Position numbers and translations under genes: made by a program. A DNA stretch of 64,000 bases from positions 49,191,601 through 49,255,600 of the forward strand of contig NC_092356.1 of the NCBI RefSeq assembly GCF_963676685.1, in the 5' to 3' direction. Positions 48,185 through 63,660 of this stretch are shown piece after piece; within the stretch, counting starts at the first letter, position 1; each line of letters starts with the position of its first letter. The notes under the pieces are model-generated. The model saw only the letters and a list, made by a program, of their open reading frames with translations, did no database searches and had not been told where the DNA came from. Source of the stretch: Mytilus edulis (lineage: Eukaryota > Mollusca > Bivalvia > Mytilida > Mytilidae).

Positions 48185-49700
48185 TGCAGTTCATGTCCAT
48201 GCAGTGTTTTGGGTTTATTTTTATGCTCGTCCGTCCGGAGCAATGCTGTTAGTGTCCATGCATGCATTGAAATGGGCAATGTTCATGTAGTGGTTTAAGG
48301 GCTTGCATGTTGTGGTTTTAGGGCTTGCTCGTCCAAAGTAATGCTGTTTATGTCCATGCAGTGTTAAGTTTCAGATGTTTATGTATGCGTACACGTCCAA
48401 AGCAACGCTGTTAATGTCCATGCAGTGTCTTGGGTTTATGTTTATGCATACACGTACAAAGTAATGCTGTTTAAGTCCATGCAGTGCTGAGTTTATGTTT
48501 ATGCGGACACGTACAAAGCAATGCTGTTTATATCAATGCAGTGTTGAGTTGATGTTTATGCTTACACGTCAAAAGCAATGATATTTATGTCCATGCAGTG
48601 TTGAGTTTATATTTATGCTTACACGTCCAAAGCAATTGTTGTTAACTTACTATGTCCATGCAGTGTTTTGGGTTTATGTTTATGCTTACGCGTCCAAACC
48701 AATATTGTGTATGTTCATGCAGTGTTTTGGGTTCATGTTTATGCTTACGCGTCCAAACCAATATTGTGTATGTCCATGTAGTGTTTTGGGTTCATGTTTA
48801 TGCTTACGCGTCCAAACCAATATTGTGTATGTCCATGTAGTGTTTTTGGTTCATGTTTATGCTTACGCGTCCAAACCAATATTGTGTATGGCCATGCAGT
48901 GTTTTGGGGTTCATGTTTATACTTACGCGTCCAAACCAATATTGTGTATGTCCATGCAGTGTTTTGGGTTTATGTTTATGCTTACGCGTCCAAACCAATA
49001 TTGTGTATGTCCATGTAGTGTTTTGGGTTCATGTTTATGCTTACGCGTCCAAACCAATATTGTGTATGTCCATGTAGTGTTTTGGGTTCATGTTTATGCT
49101 TACGCGTCCAAACCAATATTGTGTATGTCCATGCAGTGTTTTGGGGGTTATGTTTATGCTTACACGTCCAAACCAATATTGTGTATGTCCATGTAGTGTT
49201 TTGGGGTTCATGTTTATACTTACGCGTCCAAACCAATATTGTGTATGTCCATGCAGTGTTTTGGGTTCATGTTTATGGGTACACGTACAAAGCAATGCTG
49301 TTCATGTCCATGCAGTGTTTAGGGTTTATGTGTATGTGTATACGTCCAAAGCCATGTTGTTTATGTCCATGGAGTGTTTTTGGGTTTATGTTTATACTTA
49401 CAAGTACAAAGCAATGCTGTTAATGTCCGTGCAGTATTGAGTTTATGTTTATGCGTACATGTGCAATCAAATCAATGTTGTTTATGTCCATGCAGTGTTG
49501 CGTTAATGTTTATGCGTACACGTACAAAGCAATGCTGTTTATATTCGTGCAGTGTTGGGTTTATGTTTATGCGTACACGTACAAAGCAATGCTGTTTATG
49601 TCCACGCAGTGTTGAGTTTATGGGTATGCTTACACGTCATAAGCAATGCTGTTAATGTCCATGAAGTTTTTAGTTTATGCTTGTCCAAAGCAATGTTGTA
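48185..49700 (+). repeat. 59-bp minisatellite
   Basis: A central block at about 48650-49290 has units of 59 bp (one or two of 60) reading GTTTATGCTTACGCGTCCAA, ACCAATATTGTGTATGTCCA and TG(C/T)AGTGTTTTGGGTTCAT. Flanks at 48185-48650 and 49290-49700 are older, more varied units. Because 59 is not a multiple of 3 and no frame has a stop in the core, long overlapping ORFs appear on both strands (for example 48615-49196). They are products of the repeat, with no start-context or domain support. Confidence 0.95.
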
Positions 49701-49839
49701 ACAATCCCTGAAGCGTTTTGGGGTTCATATACATACTAGTAAGCTTACACTTCCAAAATTGTGATGTTACTGTCCATACAATGTGTTGTGTCATAATGTT
49801 ATTTCCTTTCAACTTTAGTTTTTAGTTTTGTTGGCTTTA

Positions 49840-50080
49840 TCAGGTCATTAAAGGTGACATTTGTTTGGAACTTATATTGATTCCCTTACGGGGTTTTTGC
49901 ATCGGAAATAAACAAATTTATTTTTGAAATAAGTTGTTGGCAAGATACGGATTATGTTCTTATCGTTTATTTTATGAAGGTATGATATTAAACCCCTAAC
50001 GGGAGGGAGTGTGCTTTATTTTCATATGATGTAAACATAATCTTTCAATCAGTAACTGTTTAAGTATTAGTAACTCCTTT
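49840..50080 (+). repeat. Retroelement 3' end, copy 4, left part
   Basis: TTACGGGGTTTTTGCATCGG, AACCCCTAACGGGAGGGAGT and TTATTTTCATATGATGTAAA match 5200-5340. The copy is cut at about 50080 by the element that follows and resumes at 51967-52060 (CATTTTGCTTAGTTTCTCTGACATCGGACTC). Confidence 0.75.
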
Positions 50081-51966
50081 TTTATACGACCGCAAAAATT
50101 GAACATTTTTTGGTCGTATATTGGTATCATGTTGGCGTCGTCGTCGGCGTCGTCGTCGTCGTTCGAATACTTTTAGTTTTCGCACTCTAACTTTAGTAAA
50201 AGTGAATAGAAATCTATGAAATTTTAACACAAGGTTTATGACCACAAAAGGAAGGTTGGGATTGATTTTGGGAGTTGAGGTCTGAACAGTTTAGGAATTA
50301 GGGCCAAAAAGGGGCCCAAATAAGCATTATTCCTGGTTTTCACCCAATAACTTTAGTATAAGTAAATAGAAATCAATGAAATTTAAACACAAGGTTAATG
50401 ACCACAAAAAGAAGGTTGGGATTGATTTTGGGAGTTGAGGTCTGAACAGTTTAGGAATTAGGGCCAAAAAGGGGCCCAAATAAGCATTTTTCTTGGTTTT
50501 CGCACCATAACTTTAGTATAAGTTAATAGAAATCTATGAAATTTAAACACAAGGTTTATGACCATAAAAGGAAGGTTGGGATTGATTTTTTGAAGTTTTG
50601 GTCTCAACAGTTTAGGAATAAGGGGCCCAAAGGGTCCAAAATTAAACTTTGTTTGATTTCATCAAAAATTGAATAATTGGGGTTCTTTGATATGTCGAAT
50701 CTAACTGTGTATGTAGATTCTTAATTTTTGGTCCCGTTTTCAAATTGGTCTACATTAAGGTCCAAAGGGTCCAAAATTAAACTTAGTTTGATTTTAACAA
50801 AAATTGAATCCTTGGGGTTCTTTGATATGCTGAATCTAAAAATGTACTTAGATTTTTGATTATTTGCCCAGTTTTCAAGTTGGTCCAAATCGGGGTCCAA
50901 AATTAAACTTTGTTTGATTTCATCAAAAATTGAATAATTGGGGTTCTTGGATATACCAAATCTAACTGTGTATGTAGATTCTTAATTTTTGGTCCCGTTT
51001 TCAAATTGGTCTACATTAAAGTCCAAAGGGTCCAAAATTAAACTAAGTTTGATTTTAACAAAAAGTGAATTCTTGGGCTTCTTTGAAATGCTGAATCTAA
51101 ACATGTACTTAGATTTTTGATTATGTGCCTAGTTTTCAAGTTGGTCCAAATCAGGATCCAAAATTATTATATTAAGTATTGTGCAATAGCAAGAAATTTT
51201 TAATTGCACAGTATTCAGCAATAGCAAAAAATCTTCAATTGCACAGTATTGTGCAATTGCAAGAAATTTTCAATTGCACAGTATTGTGCAATAGCAAGAA
51301 ATCTTCAATTGCACAGTATTGTGCAATAGCAAATATTTTCAATTGCACAGTATTGCGCAATAGCAAGAAATATCTAATTGCACAATATTGTGCAATAGCA
51401 AGAAATTTTCAATTGGAGTTATCTTTCTTTGTCCAGAATAGTAGTTGAATCAACTTAAATCATTGTTTTATACAATATACAATGTATATTCACTTTTACT
51501 ACCAACTGATAAATTAAAACAATCTTTACCATTCAGTGATAACAAGCACTTTTTTTACATTTTAATATGTATTTAAATGAGAAGTTTTTGTTGCAAACTC
51601 CATTTGAAATTTGAATTGAGATCAGTTTTGGAATGAGGGAAAGGGGAATGTGAAAAAAAATGGGGGGGGGGTCATTTTTTTTCATTTCAGATTTCATAAA
51701 TAAAGAGAAAAAATTTCTTCAAACATTTTTTTGAGAGGATTTATATTCAACAGCATAGTGAATTGCTCAAAGGCAAAAAAAAAAGTATTTTAAGTTCATT
51801 AGACCACATTCATTCTGTGTCAGAAACCTATGCTATGTCAACTATTTAATCACAATCCAAATTTAGAGCTGAATCCAGCTTGAATGTTGTGTCCATACTT
51901 GCCCCAACCGTTCAGGGTTCAACCTCTGCGGTCGTATAAATTTGCGCCCTGCGGAGCATCTGGTTA
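50080..51966 (-). mobile_element. Non-autonomous repeat element, copy 2 (inverted)
   Basis: Reverse orientation of 15405-17110. It opens TTTTATACGACCGCAAAAAT and ends GCGGTCGTATAAATTTGCGCCCTGCGGAGCATCTGGTT. It carries the same internal parts: a (GTC)n tract, GGGCCAAAAAGGGGCCCAAA blocks, AATTTTTGGTCCCGTTTTCA blocks, seven or so TTGCACAGTATTGTGCAATA palindromic units (51180-51410) and a G-rich run at 51661. It is slightly longer than copy 1 because of extra internal units, and interrupts a retroelement tail. Confidence 0.85.
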
Positions 51967-52359
51967 CTTTATGTATCATTGTCATTTTGCTTAGTTTCTC
52001 TGACATCGGACTCGGACTCCATTTAAGCCGGTATGGGAGTCTAAATTAAAAATGATAGAATTTGTTCATACTTTGCCAAAATGTACTATTTATATATATT
52101 GATATATGTTCAAAAATATATTAAAAATGACAGGTCACCGCGCATTTTCTCAGGCTACAAGTTGTAACAAAATGACACATTTTGTATGGATTATACAGGA
52201 AAAAGCATCATTAATTATGTGATTAGAAGGTAAACTAAATAATAGAATTGTGAAATAAAATACGAGAAGATAGCTTTTACGAAATGCTTTTAGAATATCA
52301 AAAGAAAAGAAAGGGTCACCGTAGAAAAATCCATGTAGATTCCTTCAGAAAAGAGGGAC

Positions 52360-52500
52360 GAAAGATACCCAAGGGACAGTCAAACTCATAAATCTAAAAC
52401 AAACTGACAACGCCATGGCTGAAAATGAAAAAGACAAACAGAAAAACAATAGTACACATGACACAACATAGAAAACTAAAGAATAAACAACACGAACCTC
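52360..52500 (+). repeat. Second copy of the ACATTCAAACTCATAAATCG family
   Basis: GACAGTCAAACTCATAAATC, AAACTGACAACGCCATGGCT and CAATAGTACACATGACACAA match 3555-3650. Confidence 0.75.
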
Positions 52501-52749
52501 AGAAAATGCACCATTTCAGAGTTACCTCCCCTTAAAATGCCGGTTTGAAAATATAAAAAATCAAGCAGAAATAATCTACACTTGTACAAATACTAATATT
52601 TATAAGTTATAATCTTATAAATTTGTTGCAAATTCACATTAGTTATCTGCATTCCTGCATTACATTTTGCTAATCTGATTGAAAATCTGGACCTTAGATC
52701 TCTCTGGTTTGTTTTACAATCCAAGATGGCGAAAGACACCCATACCACC

Positions 52750-53010
52750 TTTAAACGAGTTTTACTGTTTGTTTGTTTATTCTACATTGGATTGAGGAAT
52801 TAGTGGGGAAGCGATCTCACAAAACATGATGAACCCCATCGCATTTTGGCGCCTGTTACTCTTAACTAGTACACTTCTTGCTTTAAGAGCCAGTTGAAAC
52901 CCGCTTCCGGGTCGGAATTTGCTCGCAATGTTGAAGATCCATTTGACTTTCACTTTGTGCTCTTTGGTCGGTTTTGTTGTCTCTTTGACACACCCCGTTT
53001 CCATTCTCAA
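52750..53010 (+). repeat. Retroelement 3' end, copy 5
   Basis: ACGAGTTTTACTGTTTGTTTG, GAACCCCATCGCATTTTGGC and TGCTCTTTGGTCGGTTTTGTT correspond to 5470-5850. It lies about 400 bp upstream of LU gene 2. The open frames on both strands here are by-products. Confidence 0.7.
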
Positions 53011-53317
53011 TTTTATCGTCTTCCTATGGCTCTTCTTATTTTTCAAAGGACCCTTGTTTGCCTCTTATTTCAATTTACCTTTAAAACTGTAGCATATTTC
53101 ATAATTGCTTATAATGATATATTCAATGGTTATACTGTGTAAACTTTAACGTGTGTGTATTGAACGGCTCAACGAAATATGATAGTCTGTGCATGTATTC
53201 CGATGGTATTTAAATATTTATTCTATTGTTCCTGTTTGAAAGGTTTAAAATTACGAAACGTTTACCGAGAAGTTTTTAAAGTGGAAAGCATCGAGTCGTA
53301 ACATACACATCGAAACA

Positions 53318-53330
53318 ACTACCGGGTTTG
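53318..53330 (+). promoter_or_regulatory. 13-bp motif shared by both LU genes (copy 2)
   Basis: ACTACCGGGTTTG is identical to 40278-40290 and 47 bp before the ATG. Between it and the ATG is a minimal upstream frame ATGGTAGTGTAA at 53364-53375, just before the main ATG at 53377; LU gene 1 does not have this. Confidence 0.5.
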
Positions 53331-53376
53331 GTACACCCTATGTTCTAAAAACCGTAATTAAAAATGGTAGTGTAAG

Positions 53377-55232
53377 ATGGCGAAAATTGTTCTTAGTTTA
53401 TCTGTGTTCGCTTTGTTTAACTCCGGTAAGTATATTTGACATTTTTGCTATGCTTTAAAACTATTTTAATTGATAATATAGAGCTTTTTTAGTAGATTCA
53501 AGAATTTCATAATTATACTTTTAACTTCTTTATGATGTTCTGATGAATGTAAAAAAAGAACTCTGGATCTTCGAAGTTATATAAAATAGAAAGTTTCCGA
53601 TAATACCTATTTGTGTGATGAAATTATTATATTACAATGAAAGGATATCCTTTTTGTGCTCACCTGGTTTAAAGAATACATTTGAATTTTTATATGTTTA
53701 TAACCATGATAACATGGTTATTGAAAGCTAGTCGTTTCTTTGTCTACCAGTTTGCTTCTTGAGCCTTTAAATCCTCTATAGATTTCAACATTAAAGGAGG
53801 GGGTTTTTCAGCAATTGGACTTTATACTGTGGAAAATCATTATGAATGTATGATATGTGTAGTACTATGTACTTTTTGTTTTGATATTTCAGTTGTCGGA
53901 GTAAGTGACTTCTGTTTTGGATGTAGAGACACTTCCGATGCAGAGGGTAAAGATGACTGTCAAAAACAAACAGAAGGAATGGACAGCCTGCATTATACTT
54001 ATAAGACTCAATATGGAAACAACAGTAAAGCCTTTTTAGCAAAATACGGAAAAGATCCATTGGTACATGACTGTCGGCCATACCACAAATATAATATGAC
54101 ACATTGTTGTATTGAAGAACTGGAAAGATTAGGTAAAAGTTGTGAATAGTTGGGAAAATCCTCAATGAGGCAGCAACTGTACAACGAACAAAGTAGAAAG
54201 ACTTATAAGGTCTTCAGTGGCGGATCTAGAAATTTTCATAAGTGGGGGCCCACTGGCTGCCTAAGAGGGGGCCCGATTTCGTCACGCTTCAGTGATTCCC
54301 TATATAAGCAACCAATTTTTTTTCTCAACAGGACCGCCCCCTCCCCCCTATCTTCAACAACAGACATTTCAATGACAAGCTTTAATTGTCTCCAGTCTAC
54401 ATAAGTTGAGTCTATATCCTTTGTGTCCTTGCTTTTATTAGCTTTCCAACATATGTCTAAGATTTTGGGTTTTGAAAATATATTGACATCACGTATGATA
54501 TATTAATAGTTTGCAGTGAAATTGGCTCTGTAAGTGTTATGGTAAATGGAGTTGTAAAACTGAATGACATACCCTTAACACCCATTTCTTATAAAAGCAA
54601 CATAATTAAGATATATATGTGTCAAGTTATTTTAAAAACTTTCTCAACCTTTCCTATTTTAATTTTAAATTTTGTTTATCATGTTCTATTTCTAGTAATA
54701 TGTTCCTGACTGTTTCTATTTAATTACCCCATAATTTGTTATTTCTGGCAAAGTACATAATGCACATCCAGACGCTGGCAAGGTTTTACTGCCGATTGTT
54801 AGAAGACAAATGTAGCCATGCTATTTTTTTTTTTATACCCAGTCACCCTTTGCCTGTGGGTTATAAAATATCAATGAGAAACATATTGAAGAAAATATTA
54901 TTTGTACTTGAATAAGTATATAATAGGAAGTTAACATCATCACTAAACATACTATTTTTTTATATATTCTAGGTACAATCCAGTCTTACATACGGGGATG
55001 TTGTGATGGGAAAAACTTTTCGATACCAGCAAATGATATTCCACGTTTAAAGTTTATTTCGGATAACAATCAGACATTATGTGCTTACTATGAAAACAAA
55101 GGATTAGTTATGTGTGCGACAATGTGTGACGGTAACTTTTGTAATGGACCGTCTGTGGCTGAATCTGTCCATATTTATTCCATCGGATTGATGGTTTTCT
55201 GCTCTTTCATTTTGGCATTATATATGACATGA
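53377..55232 (+). CDS. LU-domain (Ly6/uPAR-like) secreted or GPI-anchored protein 2
   Basis: Three exons, 53377-53425, 53893-54132 and 54973-55232 (stop TGA 55230), both introns phase 1 as in LU gene 1; 182 residues. The signal peptide is MAKIVLSLSVFALFNS. The mature part starts near VGVSDFCFGCRDTSDAEGKD, then THCCIEELERLG, SYIRGCCDGKNF, TMCDGNFCNGP and the tail SIGLMVFCSFILALYMT, a likely GPI-anchor signal. It shares with LU gene 1 the frame CF.CRD...K.DCQ...YGNN...CCIEE...YIR.CCDG...FCNGP. Possible N-glycosylation sites are NNS, NMT, NFS and NQT. Function is unknown. Polyadenylation signals AATAAA lie at about 55609 and 55672. Confidence 0.9.
54216..54360 (+). mobile_element. Probable hAT-type MITE end
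   Basis: CAGTGGCGGATCTAGAAATT followed by GTGGGGGCCC and GGGGGCCCG is the usual start of hAT-like non-autonomous elements. The opposite end was not found, so the copy is truncated or ends in the C-rich stretch near 54335. It lies in LU gene 2 intron 2. Confidence 0.5.
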
Positions 55233-55679
55233 AATTTAATACAAAATATATATGTGGAGCAAATGATTTATCTAGAAAGTAAGATTTATGAATTGGTAAA
55301 ACCTAGTACACATTTACCCTCTAATCCATGCAGTAATACACTTACAGCACTATGACTGGTTAAATTTAATAGCACCTCCCACTCTTACTGCAAATAATAA
55401 TAAAAGTAGGCGACAATAAGTTTTTTGCCAATAATTATGCATATTTGTTCTTTCTTTTCTGCATAAGTCTCAAAGAACGTACAATGTATAATTATGTAGT
55501 TTTGTCCCTTTCCTGTAACCCATGACGGCTGACAAACTGGACCTCGTTTTTTTAGTATTATATATAGATGTATAGATTCTGATTTGTTCATTGATTCATC
55601 ACTTTAGAATAAATAATTTAACCTGATATTCTTTGTGTGAAATATTTAGATACTCTGTTATTGTGTTACGAAATAAAAG

Positions 55680-58100
55680 TTTATCATCGAATACCTTGTT
55701 TTTTTTTTTACGATGACAAACATGAATCTTAAATCATTTTTTGTACTTACAGTATCATATGGTACAATTATCATATTTGACTTAAATCATGTTTAAGTGC
55801 AAATTCAAAATAAGCTTATGATAAATAATGTGTTTATTTGTTTTTATGAATTATTGCCTTACAAATTATTTCCATGAATATGAAAATATATACATGTAAT
55901 CTCCATGCTTGTGTACTACAGATGAGAAATATGCGATAGAGTATTGCACTGTTATACTTATTCTTTTCAAGAACAATATTTGAAAGATTTCAGACACTCT
56001 AAGGCAGCTGACAATTTAAAAATGATTTCTCCGTGCAAATATACTTGAATTTGGAAATTCTGTCATAGACAGAAATTCACTGTGAAATATTATTAGGGAC
56101 AATATGACAGCGAAATAATCCCGAACAACCTAACAAAAATTCATAGACGGAAGGACAGCCACTGTGTCATAATGAAATACTGTACTGGACAGTATTCCCT
56201 TATTATATATATTGTCTGCGGACGATATCATCTATGAAAGTGTGTCCAGTAGACAATACTTCAAGATGCATATTATTTTATTTCACCCCTACAATCTAGA
56301 TCATCAGCTATTGATTTATTCACGTATGTGATATAATTCTTATTCGGTGATGTCACATTCGAGGAAAGAGGACAGGATTGTGGTTACGATAATTTGAGCT
56401 TATTCAACTATAAAGATTTCATTTTAAATCGGCAAGTTTGATAATAATACAACAAAATCGCTAAACGAGCTTGTTATATGATATACAGTGCGTGCAGATA
56501 CAATAGGACAACGCAAGACATACAAAAATTTACACGTACGCAATTGTCACATGCATAAAGGGAATAGTATAGCATAAAACATGTAGTTTTAAGTTAAGAA
56601 AGTGTAAAGCAAAATTAGATCAGGGTGAAATTTGATCCGGAGGAAAAAATGTCACAGTAGTTGTTGTTATTTCTTTATATGCTGCTGCATACATGTATTG
56701 ATGGAAATTTGGGCAATATTTAAAAGCAAAAACACAGGAACAGTCATGTTTATCACTCCATCACGAGATCATTGGAATAAACTTGACTCATTAAAATTTA
56801 TTCACCGTCTGGATTTCTTTAAGGAAGGAGTTCCAGAGAACTTGAGCAGCATACCTAAAAGATTTTTTTCACCATGATACCTTGTTCTTCTTATTTGAGG
56901 TATCTGTAAAATATTAGAGTATATCATACGGTCTGATAATTAAAAACCGGTAGAACTTGATTATGCAAATTTTTGTAAGTCTCCGAAGTCATTGTTCTTA
57001 TCCTTCTAACGTGTAGGCTAGGTCTTAGTCATTGAAAAGGTAAAATCCACGAAAAGACTGTCATGCGACATCCACATTTAAGTCATTTGTTTTGAAAATT
57101 AGCAAATAAATTATGATATATATGCTGTTTTCATCCATTTCTTCAATAAGTAAACTTAGTAATGGCCTTGACTAAATTGTCAAATTCTTCCATAATGATT
57201 TGGAGAAAAATAGAACAGAATACCAGTTAATCTATTCTTAAGAATCTGAATTTAGGCATTGATGCAATTTGGTTACTCCTCATTATAAAAATCATTCCGA
57301 CGGATCGTTGAGAGGTACCGGTTAAACCCATTTTCTAAGAATCCGAGTATGGAATCAAAATAAGTTTAGGGGAACCGTTATTACAGTAAAAAAGGATACA
57401 TCTACAAAATAAACATTGAAATGATGCTTTGGCTGAATCATAATTAAGCGTCACATGCCTGTATGAGGGAGGACAATAAGGGGTCCGTTAACATGTTAAC
57501 AACTCTTCGATTTTGGCAAAAACAGTTCTACTTCTACTTCTACTTTTCAGTGACCGCCTTCAACACGTTGAAGTTTATGTCACAGTTAACAACAATTTCA
57601 AAAATGCTGATAACAGTTAACGCAGTGGGTTGAAAACAGTTAACAGTTTAAATTCATCTCAGATAAGACTGAGTTAACAACACCTTGAAAAGGGCCAAAA
57701 CAAGTTAACATAAAAAGGTATTGCCCCCCCCCCCTAAATCTATATTTATATAATCTGTCAGAGCTTAACTTTGGATAAATTCTTTACTTCTTCCTTTGCA
57801 AAATTACTTAACAAAGACTTTATAAATAACAATTTCTGATGGCACTAACTACACACCGTAGACTGGAATCTCCTATGGAACCAGTAGTTACGTCACTATC
57901 AATAGTTATTTTTAGATATTAGACGACTGGCCATGTGATCTTTTGTAAATACGCATCAACTAGATATTACGCCACGTAATTACCAAAAGCATTGGAACAA
58001 TAAAGTCGGCTGTTATAATCTTAGTCACAGCAAACCAAAATATATATTTTATGAATATAGACTCAAATTGAAGCGTATAAATTAAAAAGAAAATAGAACT
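55680..58100. other. Intergenic region between LU gene 2 and GABARAP
   Basis: No exon was recognised. It contains a GAAATTCTGTC/GACAGAAATTC inverted pair (56055-56082), a set of GTTAACA repeats with CTTCTACTTCTACTTC at 57490-57720, a C10 run at about 57725, and TTACGTCACT near 57889, which resembles a CRE half site. The open frame at 56632-56877 has no recognisable domain. Confidence 0.4.
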
Positions 58101-58196
58101 ATTTTAGTGTGCGGAGTAATTAATTTGTTTATATCCGAAATCGGCCATATTTGTTGACAATTTGTTGCATCAAACAGAAAGAAGAAAAATCTTTAA

Positions 58197-62080
<3,884 letters not shown>

Positions 62081-63660
62081 CTAAAGAGTGGACTAATGAT
62101 GACCAAAACTGTACCGGGAACCAGTTGTTTTTAATCTAATGCTTGTGTATGGTAGATGTGATCAGACACGTTATATATGTTGCTTATGCAGAATTTTACC
62201 AAACTTTGTGAAATTTCTGTTATTATGTGGTGACATTTTATAAACACAATGGCAAAGATCATACACACTTTTTAAATTTAAGAGTTTTTTTAAGTCTCAA
62301 TACTTGTTCTCATATTTTGTAATCTTTAAATATTTGAAAAAATTGCTTTGAAAAAGAAAAAAAGAAATGAAAATTTTACTTCTGACTGTTCATATCTTGA
62401 TATATTTTTTTTTTTAGATCCTTTTAATATAATTATTCTATGTCTAGCAAAGACATCAATTTTTCAACTTCTTTTATAACTTTGATATTCTATCAATATT
62501 CTACAAACACACAAAAGTTTTGTTTGGATCAAGTGAAGAAAACTATGTTATCAACAGATAACACTGCCCCTTTAAAGATATGTAAGGCAAAATTAGAATT
62601 TTGGAGTAAATATACACGTTAAGAACACCCTTTGACAGGCACATGTTTATTCATTTAAAAAGTTGCTCTTATATTTGTTGAATTCCCTGTGAAAGAAGAT
62701 TGCTGATTATTTTTGTTGATAACAACGATAGTGTCATGCAATTAATACTGAATATACAAAAGTTATAATGCAAGACTAAAAGTGAATTACATGTACCAGC
62801 ATTTATTTAAAATTCACCATGAAAATCAGCCTGTGTGTGTATTGTATATGTTGTTATGATATATTCTACCAACTAACTGTTTTTAAATAATTTGTGATAA
62901 TTATGTATATAAGTAGTGTATATTGTTATTATCTCTTGTTTTATTGTTATTTTATCTGTATGAATGATCAGAGAAATAGATGTAAATATTTTAATTTTGT
63001 TGTGGTATCATTTTATCAGCTGGTAACTGGATGTCTCATATCAGTGGGATAGATATGGGATAAGACTGCTTTTGTTATCACAGTACACACAAGATGTTAT
63101 GGTTTAAAATCAACTTGTATACAATTAGCTACAGCAGTTCACCATAAAATGAGATATTTTATATTATGACAGCTTTCTAAGATTTAAATTTTGTTGTTTT
63201 TGGTCTTTAATTTGATACTAATTTTTCATTGGTAATATTTTTTTTTCGCTATAAAAATGACGTAAATAAGTCCCTATTTTGTTTTCCTCATGTGAAGTTT
63301 GTCCCCAACAAATTGACTTAAAATATAATTTTTCTTTTTGGCAAACTGTTTTGGTTATTAACCTTAATTAATTAGTAATTTATTCAAAATAAATCACTTA
63401 ATACATGTAATATTTATTATTATCAAATTTACCTCAACATGTTGTATGTACTGTTCTAATTTTCATCAGTTTTATCAATCTGAAAGTTTATAATACATGT
63501 AAAAGAGGTCTTTTATGGTGAATGAATTAGTATTACCTTTTATTGTAAAAGCTGACTTAATATGCAGATTTTTTTAGCAACTTGTCTATTACAATCTTTT
63601 TGTTTTAATATGTGGACAATGAAAATAAATTTCGTTGAAATCAAAGTTCTGAAAGAGCTG
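62081..63660 (+). other. GABARAP: GABARAP 3' UTR (probable)
   Basis: AT-rich sequence after the stop with no other gene. AATAAA occurs at 63388-63393 and 63624-63629; the latter is a plausible polyadenylation signal. The open frame at 62440-62622 has no domain. Beyond 63660 to the window end nothing is recognised. Confidence 0.6.

Noticed and set aside
48615-49423. Long overlapping ORFs (193, 130 and 116 codons) rich in Cys, Tyr and Val
   Set aside because: They are translations of the 59-bp minisatellite in successive frames. The peptide is just the repeat, open on both strands, with no domain or splice support.
53791-54165. 124-codon minus-strand ORF
   Set aside because: Antisense shadow of LU gene 2 exon 2.
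57880-57900. TTACGTCACT as a CRE site for GABARAP
   Set aside because: A single short match about 330 bp before the ATG with no mapped transcription start is not enough to call a regulatory site.
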